Origin: JABDMH01 sp965223105
GTDB lineage: Bacteria; Bacteroidota; Bacteroidia; Chitinophagales; Saprospiraceae
DNA: 64,000 bases
Direction of reading: 5' to 3'
NCBI GenBank assembly: GCA_965223105.1
Contig: OZ244987.1
Span: forward strand, 6,758,001-6,822,000
Part shown: piece after piece, positions 1 through 8,400 of the stretch
Numbering within the stretch: the stretch's first letter is position 1
Layout of the letters: each line of letters begins with the position of its first letter
Translations under genes and position numbers: made by a program
Notes under the pieces: generated by a model
The model's input: only the letters and a program-made list of their open reading frames with translations
Databases searched by the model: none
Told to the model about the DNA's origin: nothing

Positions 1-1
1 T

Positions 2-802
2 GAAAACGCTGCATTGTCCACCAAGTTGTCAAAGTTGGAGGAAAGAACAAATATCGAAGGAGGTCCCGATGTGGAAGCTGATCAAAGTGGAGAAGCACAG
101 GTAGATGAGGAGAAAATCAAGCAGGAGACCTTGATCTCAGGATTGGCATCTGATATTGCTGGCTACGGTACACCTGGATATGGTGTTGAGGGGGCAGAGG
201 CAGTATTCGGACACAAGATCGAAGAGGATGATCTCAAAATTGTGGAGGGCATCAATGCAGAAACTGCTGAATTGCTCAACCGAAATAGCATCCACACCTG
301 GAGACAGCTCGGCAACACCTCCGTTCCACAGCTTCAGAACATTTTGGATAAAGCTGGGGATCCGTATCAAGTTCTCAATCCGAGTACTTGGCCCAAACAA
401 GCTCGCATGGCTTCGGATGCTGAGTGGGTTAAGCTTCGGGAATACCAGGACTACCTTGTAGGAGGTGTTGAGCCTACGGATAAGGCACCACCTTCCTTAG
501 TTGATAATCCAGATGTGTACTATATGAAGGGAAAGAAAATCACTCCAGATGACCTCACGGTTATCGAGGGGATTGATGGCGAGATTCAAGGGCTCTTGCA
601 GGCCAATGGTATAAAAACCTGGTCGGATCTGGCTGGAGCAGAAGTGGCTGATTTGCAGATTCTGCTTAATGAAGCCGGTGAGCAATTCCGGACTATCAAC
701 CCAGCCACCTGGCCAAAGCAAGCTTCAATTGCTGCAGAGGGAAAATGGGAAGAACTTAGTGAATACCATTCCTATTTGGAGGGTGGAGAGGAGCCATCGT
801 GA
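2..802 (+). CDS. Protein with tandem helix-hairpin-helix-like repeats (5' partial)
   Basis: The reading frame is open to the window edge, so this is the C-terminal part of a longer protein; a TTG at 14 is the first possible internal start, and I see no reason to prefer it. Two tandem units of about 85 residues follow an acidic linker. Each has the pattern DDLxxxEGI...LL...GI.TW..L, then INPATWPKQA-like text and a closing EYxxYL.GG. The VEGI/IEGI-like helices resemble helix-hairpin-helix (H3TH-type) modules that Bacteroidota annotation often labels as flap-endonuclease-like. No catalytic residues are visible, so a scaffold or nucleic-acid-binding role is inference. It ends 91 bases before the converging nadB. 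Confidence 0.7.
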   Translation, partial: ENAALSTKLSKLEERTNIEGGPDVEADQSGEAQVDEEKIKQETLISGLASDIAGYGTPGYGVEGAEAVFGHKIEEDDLKIVEGINAETAELLNRNSIHTWRQLGNTSVPQLQNILDKAGDPYQVLNPSTWPKQARMASDAEWVKLREYQDYLVGGVEPTDKAPPSLVDNPDVYYMKGKKITPDDLTVIEGIDGEIQGLLQANGIKTWSDLAGAEVADLQILLNEAGEQFRTINPATWPKQASIAAEGKWEELSEYHSYLEGGEEPS

Positions 803-893
803 GATTCGTAACGTGACTATATATCGGAGGAACGACTTTAAGTTCTAAGCTTACTGCTCGAATCATCATCGTGCCAGACCACACATTTCTCCA

Positions 894-2492
894 CTATAAG
901 ATGGTCACATCTAGAAAGTCCAATTTCTTGGGATAATCGGTGGTGTAGTGCAACCCCCGGCTTTCGTGTCGCATACTGGCTGATCGCGTGACCAGGTATC
1001 CAATGGTGATGAGATTGCGAAGTTCGAAAAGCTGGGGAGAAAGCGTCGTGGTTTGATAAAGCTCTTCTGTCTCCTGATACAATAATTTGATACGTGTAGC
1101 AGCACGTTTTAGTCTGATGTTGTTGCGCACAATACCGACATAGCTGCTCATGATTTCCTTGAGTTCTTTCCAGCTCTGGGTAATGAGTACCATCTCCTTG
1201 GGATCGGTCGTACCTTCGGCATTCCAATCTGGAATCTGGTGTGGAAATTCCACTTTATCGATGGTACCATCAATTGCAATGGCCAACCGGTGTGCGAAGA
1301 CTAAACCTTCCAGCAACGAATTCGAGGCCAATCGATTGGCTCCGTGCAAGCCTGTGGAGGTACACTCTCCCGCAGCGAACAAATGGGCAATCGACGTGTG
1401 ACCATTGGCATCGACCCTGACACCACCACACATGTAGTGGCATGCCGGTACCACTGGAACAGGATCACGCAAGGCATCAATTCCCAGGGAGAGGCACTTA
1501 TTGTAGATGGTTGGAAAATGGGCGATAAAGGCATCTTTGTCCAAATGCGAACAGTCGAGGTGTACAAAGTCATCACCACGGATTTTCATCTCATTGTCGA
1601 TAGCACGGGCTACAATGTCTCTCGGAGCAAGAGACTTTCGCTCATCGTATTTTTGCATGAATTCCTTACCATCGCTAGTCTTTAGAATACCTCCAAAGCC
1701 CCTGACAGCTTCGGAAACTAAAAAATCAGGGTTTTCGCCAGCAGGATTGTACAGGGCCGTGGGATGAAATTGAACAAACTCCATGTTTTCCAGTCTTCCC
1801 TTAGCTCGATACACCATGGCAATACCATCACCAGTGGCAATGCGTGGATTGGTCGTATTTCTATATACCTGACCTGAGCCCCCCGCAGCCAGCACAGTTA
1901 CTTTTGCCGTAATTTTGTCGATTTCGTGCTGTGACTTATCCAGGATGTATGCTCCATAGCAGGTGATGTCAGGTGTGACCCGGGTTACGTTGTAGCCGAG
2001 ATGATGTTGGGTTATAAGGTCAATTGCATAGATATGTTCACGCAATTTTACATTGGAAAAGGACTTTACTTTCTTGATTAGTGCCCGTTGAATTTCATGT
2101 CCCGTTAAGTCTTTGAAATGCAGGATTCTATTTTCAGAGTGTCCCCCTTCTCGTCCCAAGTCGTATCTGCCATTTCTCCGGTCAAACTTAGTGCCCCATT
2201 CGATCAATTCTCGAACTCGATCCGGTCCTTCCTCGACGACGATTCGGACGATTTCCTCGTTACATAAGCCATCTCCCGCGTCAAGGGTGTCGGCGATGTG
2301 CTTCTCAAAATTATCAACCTGATGATTCCAAACGGCAGCTACCCCACCTTGTGCATAGCTGGTGTTGGTCTCACCCAATCGAGATTTGGTGACCACGGTA
2401 ATGTCGAGGTCCGGCCGCAGCTCACTCATTTTGATCGCAAATGTCAATCCGGCAACACCTGCGCCAATCACCAAGATATCGGTCTGAGCCAA
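894..2492 (-). CDS. nadB: L-aspartate oxidase
   Basis: This flavoprotein oxidises L-aspartate to iminoaspartate, the first step of de novo NAD synthesis, in the cytoplasm. The 532-residue product has the usual family length. The FAD-binding GAGVAG motif is at residues 10-15, followed by the TNTSYAQGGVAA-like segment. Further family blocks are the GGSGQVY segment, FVQFHPTAL, HYMCGGVRVD and the C-terminal AAGECTSTGLHGANRLASNS flavin motif. The ATG start sits just before the first beta strand. NadA and NadC are not in this window. Assignment over succinate dehydrogenase rests on overall length and the absence of sdhB neighbours. Confidence 0.95.
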   Translation of the reverse strand: MAQTDILVIGAGVAGLTFAIKMSELRPDLDITVVTKSRLGETNTSYAQGGVAAVWNHQVDNFEKHIADTLDAGDGLCNEEIVRIVVEEGPDRVRELIEWGTKFDRRNGRYDLGREGGHSENRILHFKDLTGHEIQRALIKKVKSFSNVKLREHIYAIDLITQHHLGYNVTRVTPDITCYGAYILDKSQHEIDKITAKVTVLAAGGSGQVYRNTTNPRIATGDGIAMVYRAKGRLENMEFVQFHPTALYNPAGENPDFLVSEAVRGFGGILKTSDGKEFMQKYDERKSLAPRDIVARAIDNEMKIRGDDFVHLDCSHLDKDAFIAHFPTIYNKCLSLGIDALRDPVPVVPACHYMCGGVRVDANGHTSIAHLFAAGECTSTGLHGANRLASNSLLEGLVFAHRLAIAIDGTIDKVEFPHQIPDWNAEGTTDPKEMVLITQSWKELKEIMSSYVGIVRNNIRLKRAATRIKLLYQETEELYQTTTLSPQLFELRNLITIGYLVTRSASMRHESRGLHYTTDYPKKLDFLDVTIL

Positions 2493-2642
2493 TGATTTGT
2501 ATTTAGAGAATCTAAATTTAGGAAAGGTTTCAATTATCTAACAATGAAGCAGGAGTATGTCCATCTATTCGTGAAACCACTGTCACATTAATTGGTATCT
2601 TGGCCGACTGCCTTGGAGATCCTAAGGTGTCCTCAGCACAAG

Positions 2643-3773
2643 ATGAAAATACTAGTCAATACCCGCTTTCTACTGCGTGATCATCTTGAAGGCATTGGCC
2701 GCTATTCCTACGAAATTCTCAGGAGGTGGGTGTCTGATCACTCCACTGATCAATTTGTCTTCTGCTTTGATCGACCCTATGATCCCAATTTCGTATTCGG
2801 CCACAATGTGAAGCCGCTGATCCTCAGGCCACCTGCCCGACATGCCATCTTGTTTTACTGGTGGTATCACTACGCATTGCCGAAGGTCTATCAGCGTGAA
2901 AAAGCTGATGTGCTCTTTTCTCCCGACGGATTTATACCCCTATCCGAAAAGGTAGAACGTACCCTAATCACCATACATGATTTGGCCTATCGCCATTATC
3001 CCGATCAGATCTCGAAGGCTAGCCACTGGTACTATCAAAAATTCATGCCTCGATATATCGAAAAAGCGAATCAAATTGTCACAGTATCAAAGAGTACCAA
3101 ACAAGATATTGAATTGAATTTTCCGCAAGCAGCAGGGAAAGTCACTGTGGTTTATAACGGCGTAAGTGAGCATTTTAGGCCTTTGACACCTAATGAAAGA
3201 CAATCCGTTCAGAAGCAATTCACAGGAGGTGTTCCTTACTTCATCGCCTTGGGTGCTATTCATCCCAGAAAGAATGTGGCGCGCTTGATTCGGGCATTTT
3301 CTGATTTCAAGGCCAGGTATAAGACCGAAGATCAATTACTCATAGTAGGCCGTATGGCTTGGCAAACTGACGACATCAAGACTGCGGCTGAGCAGAGTCC
3401 TTACCAGGATGCTATTCAGTTTCTCCATTATGTTTCAGACGAAGATCTTCCAAAATTGGTGGCCTCAAGTACCGCGTTGGTCTATGTGTCCCTGTTTGAG
3501 GGTTTTGGGCTTCCTGTTCTTGAAGGAATGCGTTCTGGAGTACCTGTAATCACGAGTAATCGATCATCGATGGCAGAGATAGCCGGATCTGCAGCTTTTT
3601 TGGTTCACCCAGAACTGAGCGATGAGATATGTGAGGCCATGCACAAAGTTAAATCCTTATCTCCTTCGGAACGAAATGTTTGGATTCAAAAGGGAAGAAA
3701 GAGGGCCGAGTCATTTCACTGGGAAAAGGCGGCCATGGAGACCTTTAGGGTTCTGATGCAGGCGTCGCGGTAG
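2643..3773 (+). CDS. GT4-type glycosyltransferase
   Basis: A GT-B fold retaining glycosyltransferase, probably moving a sugar from a nucleotide donor onto a polysaccharide or other envelope acceptor. The start is placed at ATG 2643 (MKILVNTRFL), since the longer frame from a TTG adds 17 residues unlike the family. The N-terminal domain has the EGIGRYSYEI loop. The C-terminal domain has the ALGAIHPRKN strand and the E-x7-E motif EGFGLPVLE at about residues 286-294, followed by GVPVITSN. The family is certain but the sugar and acceptor cannot be read from sequence. Its 3' end overlaps that of the converging lgt by 29 bases. Confidence 0.88.
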   Translation: MKILVNTRFLLRDHLEGIGRYSYEILRRWVSDHSTDQFVFCFDRPYDPNFVFGHNVKPLILRPPARHAILFYWWYHYALPKVYQREKADVLFSPDGFIPLSEKVERTLITIHDLAYRHYPDQISKASHWYYQKFMPRYIEKANQIVTVSKSTKQDIELNFPQAAGKVTVVYNGVSEHFRPLTPNERQSVQKQFTGGVPYFIALGAIHPRKNVARLIRAFSDFKARYKTEDQLLIVGRMAWQTDDIKTAAEQSPYQDAIQFLHYVSDEDLPKLVASSTALVYVSLFEGFGLPVLEGMRSGVPVITSNRSSMAEIAGSAAFLVHPELSDEICEAMHKVKSLSPSERNVWIQKGRKRAESFHWEKAAMETFRVLMQASR

Positions 3774-4935
3774 CATTCCGATCTCTCCAATACAAATAAA
3801 TACACCCTCCGATACCAATGAAGATCAGGAGGAAGGAAATGATCTCTGCCTGAGATGGCTGCATACCCAGAAACTGGATCTTATCGTTGACACGAATTTT
3901 CTCAATCCAAAAACGTTCTATGCCATTGAGCGTCACGTAGATGAAGAACAACATACCAGCAATCTTGACTCTCTTTCTGATACTCCATAGTAGCCCAAAG
4001 ATCAATAGACTAGCTATGACTTCATAGAATGGCGTGGGATAAACCGGTTCACTGAGGCGACTACAATAAATGGCATTACACCCCTCTATGGGTATTCCGC
4101 GGTCCAGCACATTGTGTGGATAATCGTAAGCCCACATCCAATCGGGTAAAAACCACCAGGAAGGTTGTGACAACGTGTTGATGATCCCCCAGTCACCATC
4201 ACCTGACAACTGGCATCCTATACGGCCGACTGCGTAGCCCATGATCAAGGCTGGAGCCACGGCATCCATCACGTGAATCGGCTTCATTCCCTTCTTATTC
4301 ACATACCAGTACACATAAATGAAAGCTACGATCAAACCCCCGTAGATGGCCAATCCACTGCCGGTAAAGAACTGACCCAGAGGATCCTGTAAGAAAGCTC
4401 TAACGTTTTCTGCACTCTCGAAGATAGCGAACAACTTTGCGCCCAAGATCCCGGAAATCGCCGCTCGAATCGTGATGTCGGTGTTGCGTTGATGGGGATA
4501 AATGAGAACTTCCTTGATTCCAGGCTTGGCAATTTTATCCTTTTCCTTACCATACCAATGGAGGGCACCAAAAATGATCGCACCCAAGATGCCGGCTGGC
4601 CAGTTCCCCTTGGCTGAGGCCAGAAAGGGAAACAAGTCAACGCCAATTTCCTGATAGTGCCCGAATAAATAAACCACTTTGAAGCCAATCAAGAACCCGA
4701 TCAGGGCATTGAGGATGATCTCGGTAGTTGATGCCGGATAGCCCACCTTTATTCGTTCCTTGCTGGGCTGGAGAAGACCATCCTGCTCTTTTCTCCGCAA
4801 TTCCTTACCGAAAAAATAGCTGCTGGCTAGAAAAGCCAACACCAACATGAAGCCAAAGGTCTTAATCAGCGACAATCCATTGTCACGGGCGGTACCAAAC
4901 AGGTCATGAAACAAATAAGATAGATCCGGATACAT
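3745..4935 (-). CDS. lgt: Prolipoprotein diacylglyceryl transferase
   Basis: This inner-membrane enzyme moves diacylglycerol from phosphatidylglycerol to the lipobox cysteine of prolipoproteins, the first step of lipoprotein maturation. Family motifs are visible: SGLAIYGG, AVGRIGCQLSGDGDWG (the GRIGN-type signature) and YPTPFYE. About seven hydrophobic segments are present. At 396 residues it is much longer than the usual 260-300. The excess lies before the SGLAIYGG motif, as an N-terminal transmembrane region plus a charged linker, and near PSWWFLPDWMW. lspA, which acts on the same substrates, lies at 38.3-39.0 kb. The gene runs into the glycosyltransferase gene on the other strand. Confidence 0.92.
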   Translation of the reverse strand: MYPDLSYLFHDLFGTARDNGLSLIKTFGFMLVLAFLASSYFFGKELRRKEQDGLLQPSKERIKVGYPASTTEIILNALIGFLIGFKVVYLFGHYQEIGVDLFPFLASAKGNWPAGILGAIIFGALHWYGKEKDKIAKPGIKEVLIYPHQRNTDITIRAAISGILGAKLFAIFESAENVRAFLQDPLGQFFTGSGLAIYGGLIVAFIYVYWYVNKKGMKPIHVMDAVAPALIMGYAVGRIGCQLSGDGDWGIINTLSQPSWWFLPDWMWAYDYPHNVLDRGIPIEGCNAIYCSRLSEPVYPTPFYEVIASLLIFGLLWSIRKRVKIAGMLFFIYVTLNGIERFWIEKIRVNDKIQFLGMQPSQAEIISFLLIFIGIGGCIYLYWRDRNATATPASEP

Positions 4936-5324
4936 GGGAATTACACTGAATCAAAGCAGCAAAAATAGAATAATAAACTAAGGGCACTACCTTAGAAAAC
5001 GTCAGTTTGCCTAGAGTCCATACTCCTCATCCTGCTGGGCAGCAATTTAATGACAGGAAGTACCCATAGACTGCTCAAAGGGTGCTTACCAGTCTTACTT
5101 GACGTAGGGATGAACCTTAAAAGCACCCCATGAATATGGGGTTGGTCAAAAAGCACAATTACACAAAATTTACGTTTGAAAAGAAATTGGGTTAGAAGAA
5201 CAGTTTCTAGCTCATCATAATCAAATTTTGTTGTAAGGGTGAATGGGCGCCAGATCTCTCGATCATGGCGCTTATTTTTTGGTATCTCCTTTGCTGCTTC
5301 AATGGGTGAAGACCTACCTTTATT
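4936..5324. other. Structured intergenic region, possible small RNA or leader
   Basis: No convincing protein is encoded here. An inverted repeat GGGTGCTT (about 5078) / AAGCACCC (about 5121) encloses roughly 35 bases, followed by CCCCAT-gaat-ATGGGG. A box of the form TAnnTTTG (TACGTTTG, 5171-5178) lies before a terminator-like hairpin at 5247-5280, which in turn precedes the GTG start of the next gene. This could be a small RNA or an attenuating leader. I do not recognise an Rfam-type family in it. Confidence 0.35.
5247..5280 (+). terminator. Rho-independent terminator in a leader region
   Basis: GCGCCA (5247-5252) pairs with TGGCGC (5266-5271). Partial pairing of the inner GATC bases extends the stem, and TTATTTTTT follows. 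It lies 45 bases upstream of the start of the barrel gene at 5325 and reads in the same direction, so it would end or attenuate transcription coming from the region upstream. Confidence 0.6.
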
Positions 5325-5897
5325 GTGATTCGCAAAGTACTATGGATACTGTTTTCTGCCTTCCCAATCATTGGATGGTCACAATCAAGCGGTGCAGTAA
5401 TCAAGGTTGGCCTGATCTGGAATGACTACCAGCGAGATGGTAAGTCGGTGTTAAGCAGGAGTCAGGTTGGTAAAACAGCTGGTGTGGAAGTACGGCTAGG
5501 CTCTGCAGACAAAACTTATTTCAAACTGGGTGGTTATTTTGCCCGAATGCATATACAGCCGCAGAATCATCCTGGAGAGACAGCTTTTTTTAAAATTGAA
5601 GATGGATTTGACTTTCTAAAAGGGATTTGTGGTCTCGAAACCCGGATCCTGACTCTACCCAAATTCAATTGGCGCTTGGGAGCCACTGTCGCTGTGAATA
5701 TGGTCGTCAACGTACTAGGCTCTACTCGTTTCAGTGAGCTGCATTCCGGATTTTGGGGCTTGCATTTTAACACGGGTATCGATTTCTCATTTCTATCCTT
5801 TGACATTGCCGTTGAACCTGGTTTAAGTGATTTTAGAAAGGTTGAAAGCAATACAAAACCAAGAATGTTGCTGGTTACACTGGGAGCTCACTTCTAA
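5325..5897 (+). CDS. Small outer-membrane beta-barrel protein
   Basis: A 190-residue secreted protein starting at GTG, with a hydrophobic signal segment (MIRKVLWILFSAFPIIGWSQ) and a likely signal-peptidase I site after WSQ. The remainder alternates polar and hydrophobic residues in strand-like runs and ends in a terminal phenylalanine, as outer-membrane barrels do. The best guess is an eight-stranded PorT/OmpX-like barrel. No function can be read from the sequence. Its last codons overlap the 3' end of the converging mtaB by 23 bases. A terminator-like hairpin lies 45 bases upstream. Confidence 0.7.
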   Translation: MIRKVLWILFSAFPIIGWSQSSGAVIKVGLIWNDYQRDGKSVLSRSQVGKTAGVEVRLGSADKTYFKLGGYFARMHIQPQNHPGETAFFKIEDGFDFLKGICGLETRILTLPKFNWRLGATVAVNMVVNVLGSTRFSELHSGFWGLHFNTGIDFSFLSFDIAVEPGLSDFRKVESNTKPRMLLVTLGAHF

Positions 5898-7203
5898 CCG
5901 AACCGCTTACCCATAATTGATCAGCCTGCACTTTTTCCAATTGCACCGGTAGCAGCGAATTGATAGGATAGGAAACATCATCAAGTTCTACTTTGATGTA
6001 GTTGTCGGTAAAACCTCTCATGGTCTTCTCATTGGGACTCTTCTCCAGCAACACTTGCCGAATCGTACCGAGGTGTTCAGAAATGAATTTCAGTTGTTTT
6101 TCACGAGAAAGTTGACGGAGGCACTTGTTTCTTCTCCTTCGTTCATCTACCGGTACCGGGTCTGCCAAAGTCTCGGCGAGTGTATTTGGCCGTTCCGAAT
6201 AGGTAAAGACATGCAAATAACTTACTGGCAAGGATTGAATGAATTGAAAGGAAGATTCAAAATCGTTCTTGGTTTCACCAGGAAAGCCAACAATGATATC
6301 GGCACCAATGCATGCATGTGGCATCGCCATCTTGATTCTTGCAACCCGGTTTTGGTACAAGTGACTAAGGTACCGACGCCTCATCATCATAAGCTGTTTA
6401 TCATTGCCTGACTGCAAAGGCATGTGAAAATGTGGGACAAATCGCTTGGCACCAGCAATGAAATCGATGATCTCATCGCTACAGAGATTCGGTTCGATTG
6501 AAGAAATCCTAAATCGCTCAATCGCCTCATGACTATCCAAGATATCCAGGAGGTCTATCAGTTGCTTCTTCTTAGCTCCATCAATGATGCGGAAATCGCC
6601 GATGTTCACTCCGGTCAGCACGATCTCTTTGACCCCCAACCCGGCCAGCTCATCCACTTGCTGCAAAATGAGTTTCAGCGATGCACTCCGGCTTGATCCC
6701 CTGGCTAGAGGAATGGTGCAAAAAGAACAGTTATAGTTACAGCCATCTTGAACCTTTAAAAAAGACCGGGTACGGTCGCCAAAGGAAAAAGCGGGTTCAA
6801 ATTGCTGCACCTGGCTGATGTCTCCAGCCTTGATCCACCCTTTGCCAGGCATCTTTTCCAGCCCGTCAATATAATCCAGGATCTTAAACTTTTCCCCGGC
6901 CCCTAAAACCAGATCCACTCCTTCGATCTCAGCAATGTCACTGGGTTTGAGTTGAGCATAGCAACCTATGACAATCACTTTGGTTTCGGGATTATTGCGA
7001 AGGGCGGCCCGCACCGATTTTCGACATTTTCGGTCGGCAAAGTCCGTTACACTGCAAGTATTGATGATGGCGATATCGGCCCCCTCATCAAAGGGTTTTA
7101 CTATATGACCATGATCCTCAAGCCGCTGCTTGATGGTTGACGTCTCTGCGTAATTCAGCTTACAACCCAAAGTGTGAAATGAAACCGATACTGGAGTGGC
7201 CAT
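5875..7203 (-). CDS. mtaB: tRNA N6-threonylcarbamoyladenosine methylthiotransferase
   Basis: A radical-SAM enzyme that adds a methylthio group to t6A37 of tRNA to give ms2t6A. The start is set at ATG 7203 because the protein then begins like the family (VSFHTLGCKLNYAE); the frame is open for 55 more codons upstream. Cys14, Cys50 and Cys81 of the N-terminal UPF0004 domain bind the auxiliary cluster. CNYNCSFC at residues 155-162 is the radical-SAM motif. A TRAM-like C-terminus follows. GCKLN and the lack of an RNA-length extension favour MtaB over MiaB and RimO. Its 5' end overlaps that of the divergent gene at 7179 by 25 bases. Confidence 0.92.
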   Translation of the reverse strand: MATPVSVSFHTLGCKLNYAETSTIKQRLEDHGHIVKPFDEGADIAIINTCSVTDFADRKCRKSVRAALRNNPETKVIVIGCYAQLKPSDIAEIEGVDLVLGAGEKFKILDYIDGLEKMPGKGWIKAGDISQVQQFEPAFSFGDRTRSFLKVQDGCNYNCSFCTIPLARGSSRSASLKLILQQVDELAGLGVKEIVLTGVNIGDFRIIDGAKKKQLIDLLDILDSHEAIERFRISSIEPNLCSDEIIDFIAGAKRFVPHFHMPLQSGNDKQLMMMRRRYLSHLYQNRVARIKMAMPHACIGADIIVGFPGETKNDFESSFQFIQSLPVSYLHVFTYSERPNTLAETLADPVPVDERRRRNKCLRQLSREKQLKFISEHLGTIRQVLLEKSPNEKTMRGFTDNYIKVELDDVSYPINSLLPVQLEKVQADQLWVSGSVRSELPV

Positions 7204-8378
7204 ACCAATTTGAAAAATGGTCTGCAAAATTACGCAATGATCCTTACTTTCGGTGCACATCATTACACAGCAACCTCTTGACCTTGCCAATTTCTCAACC
7301 AACACTTCTGCTTGACAAGTCAAAATGTATCCGTAACTTAAAGCGTATGGTGGCACTGGCCGAGACACATCGTGTCCGTTTACGGCCTCACTTTAAGACA
7401 CATCAAAGTGCTGAAATTGGTTCTTGGTTCAAGAGTGATAGTATCGATACCATTACGGTATCGTCGGTTTCCATGGCCCGCTATTTCGCGCAGTATGGAT
7501 GGACCGACATCACTATTGCCTTTCCATTCAATCCCTTGGAGTGGCAAGAAATGAAACAAATAGCAGATCGATGCCGGCTGCAGATCACCCTGTCTTCACC
7601 TGATGCCGTTAATCCACTTTTAAAACGTGTGGATATACCCTTGGGTGCTTTTATTGAACTCGATACCGGTAGTCACCGCACTGGGTTTGATCCAACAGAC
7701 AAGACATCACTCCTGTCGATCATTAAAAGAGTAGAGGCACACCCCTATTTGCATTTCGCCGGTTTACTTTTTCACAATGGCCAAAGTTATCGTTGCAGAG
7801 GACCTCAATCCATATCTGAACTGCACGGCGAAGTAATGACTACAATCAGACCATTAATTCGTGAGATCAAATCAGTATACCCCCAAGCGGTTGTGTCGGC
7901 GGGTGATACACCCTGTTGTAGTGTAGCCAAGGATTGGGAAGATGTGGATGAAATCCGTCCTGGTAACTTTCTTTTCTACGATTTGATGCAGTGGCAAATC
8001 GGGTCATGTAATTTGGAGGATATTGCATTGGCGCTTGCATGTCCGGTGGTGTCCAAACATGAAAACCGCCGTACCATAGTGGTATATGGTGGCGCGGTGC
8101 ACCTGTCAAAGGAAAAGTTGACATGGAAGGATCGTGAAATATTTGGATTGCCGGTCACAGTAAATGAGAAGGGATGGGAAGATCCAGAAATGGAAAGTTA
8201 CGTGAGCAGCATCTCCCAAGAGCACGGCTTGATTCATGCCAGCAAGTCGTTTTACGATGCGGTTCGGATTGGAGATTGTGTAGGTATTTTGCCCGTCCAT
8301 GCTTGTCTCACAAGCGATGTGATGAAATCCTATCGACTGACCAAGACTGGGCATAACATTGATATGATGCAACAATGA
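7179..8378 (+). CDS. PLP-dependent D-threonine aldolase / D-serine dehydratase family protein
   Basis: A fold-type III PLP enzyme of the alanine-racemase N-terminal superfamily. The start is taken as ATG 7179 (MKPILEWPY); an in-frame TTG at 7137 is less likely. The PLP lysine lies in RLRPHFKTHQSAEIG at about residue 90, the hallmark of the DSD1 / D-threonine aldolase group. The C-terminal VHAC motif (ILPVHACLTS) matches the metal-binding His and Cys of that group. It would act on a D-beta-hydroxy amino acid in the cytoplasm; which one cannot be decided. It lies 22 bases upstream of the GH13 gene, so the two may be cotranscribed, without an obvious metabolic link. Confidence 0.85.
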   Translation: MKPILEWPYQFEKWSAKLRNDPYFRCTSLHSNLLTLPISQPTLLLDKSKCIRNLKRMVALAETHRVRLRPHFKTHQSAEIGSWFKSDSIDTITVSSVSMARYFAQYGWTDITIAFPFNPLEWQEMKQIADRCRLQITLSSPDAVNPLLKRVDIPLGAFIELDTGSHRTGFDPTDKTSLLSIIKRVEAHPYLHFAGLLFHNGQSYRCRGPQSISELHGEVMTTIRPLIREIKSVYPQAVVSAGDTPCCSVAKDWEDVDEIRPGNFLFYDLMQWQIGSCNLEDIALALACPVVSKHENRRTIVVYGGAVHLSKEKLTWKDREIFGLPVTVNEKGWEDPEMESYVSSISQEHGLIHASKSFYDAVRIGDCVGILPVHACLTSDVMKSYRLTKTGHNIDMMQQ

Positions 8379-8400
8379 CACCCGCAAACACATCAAGACT

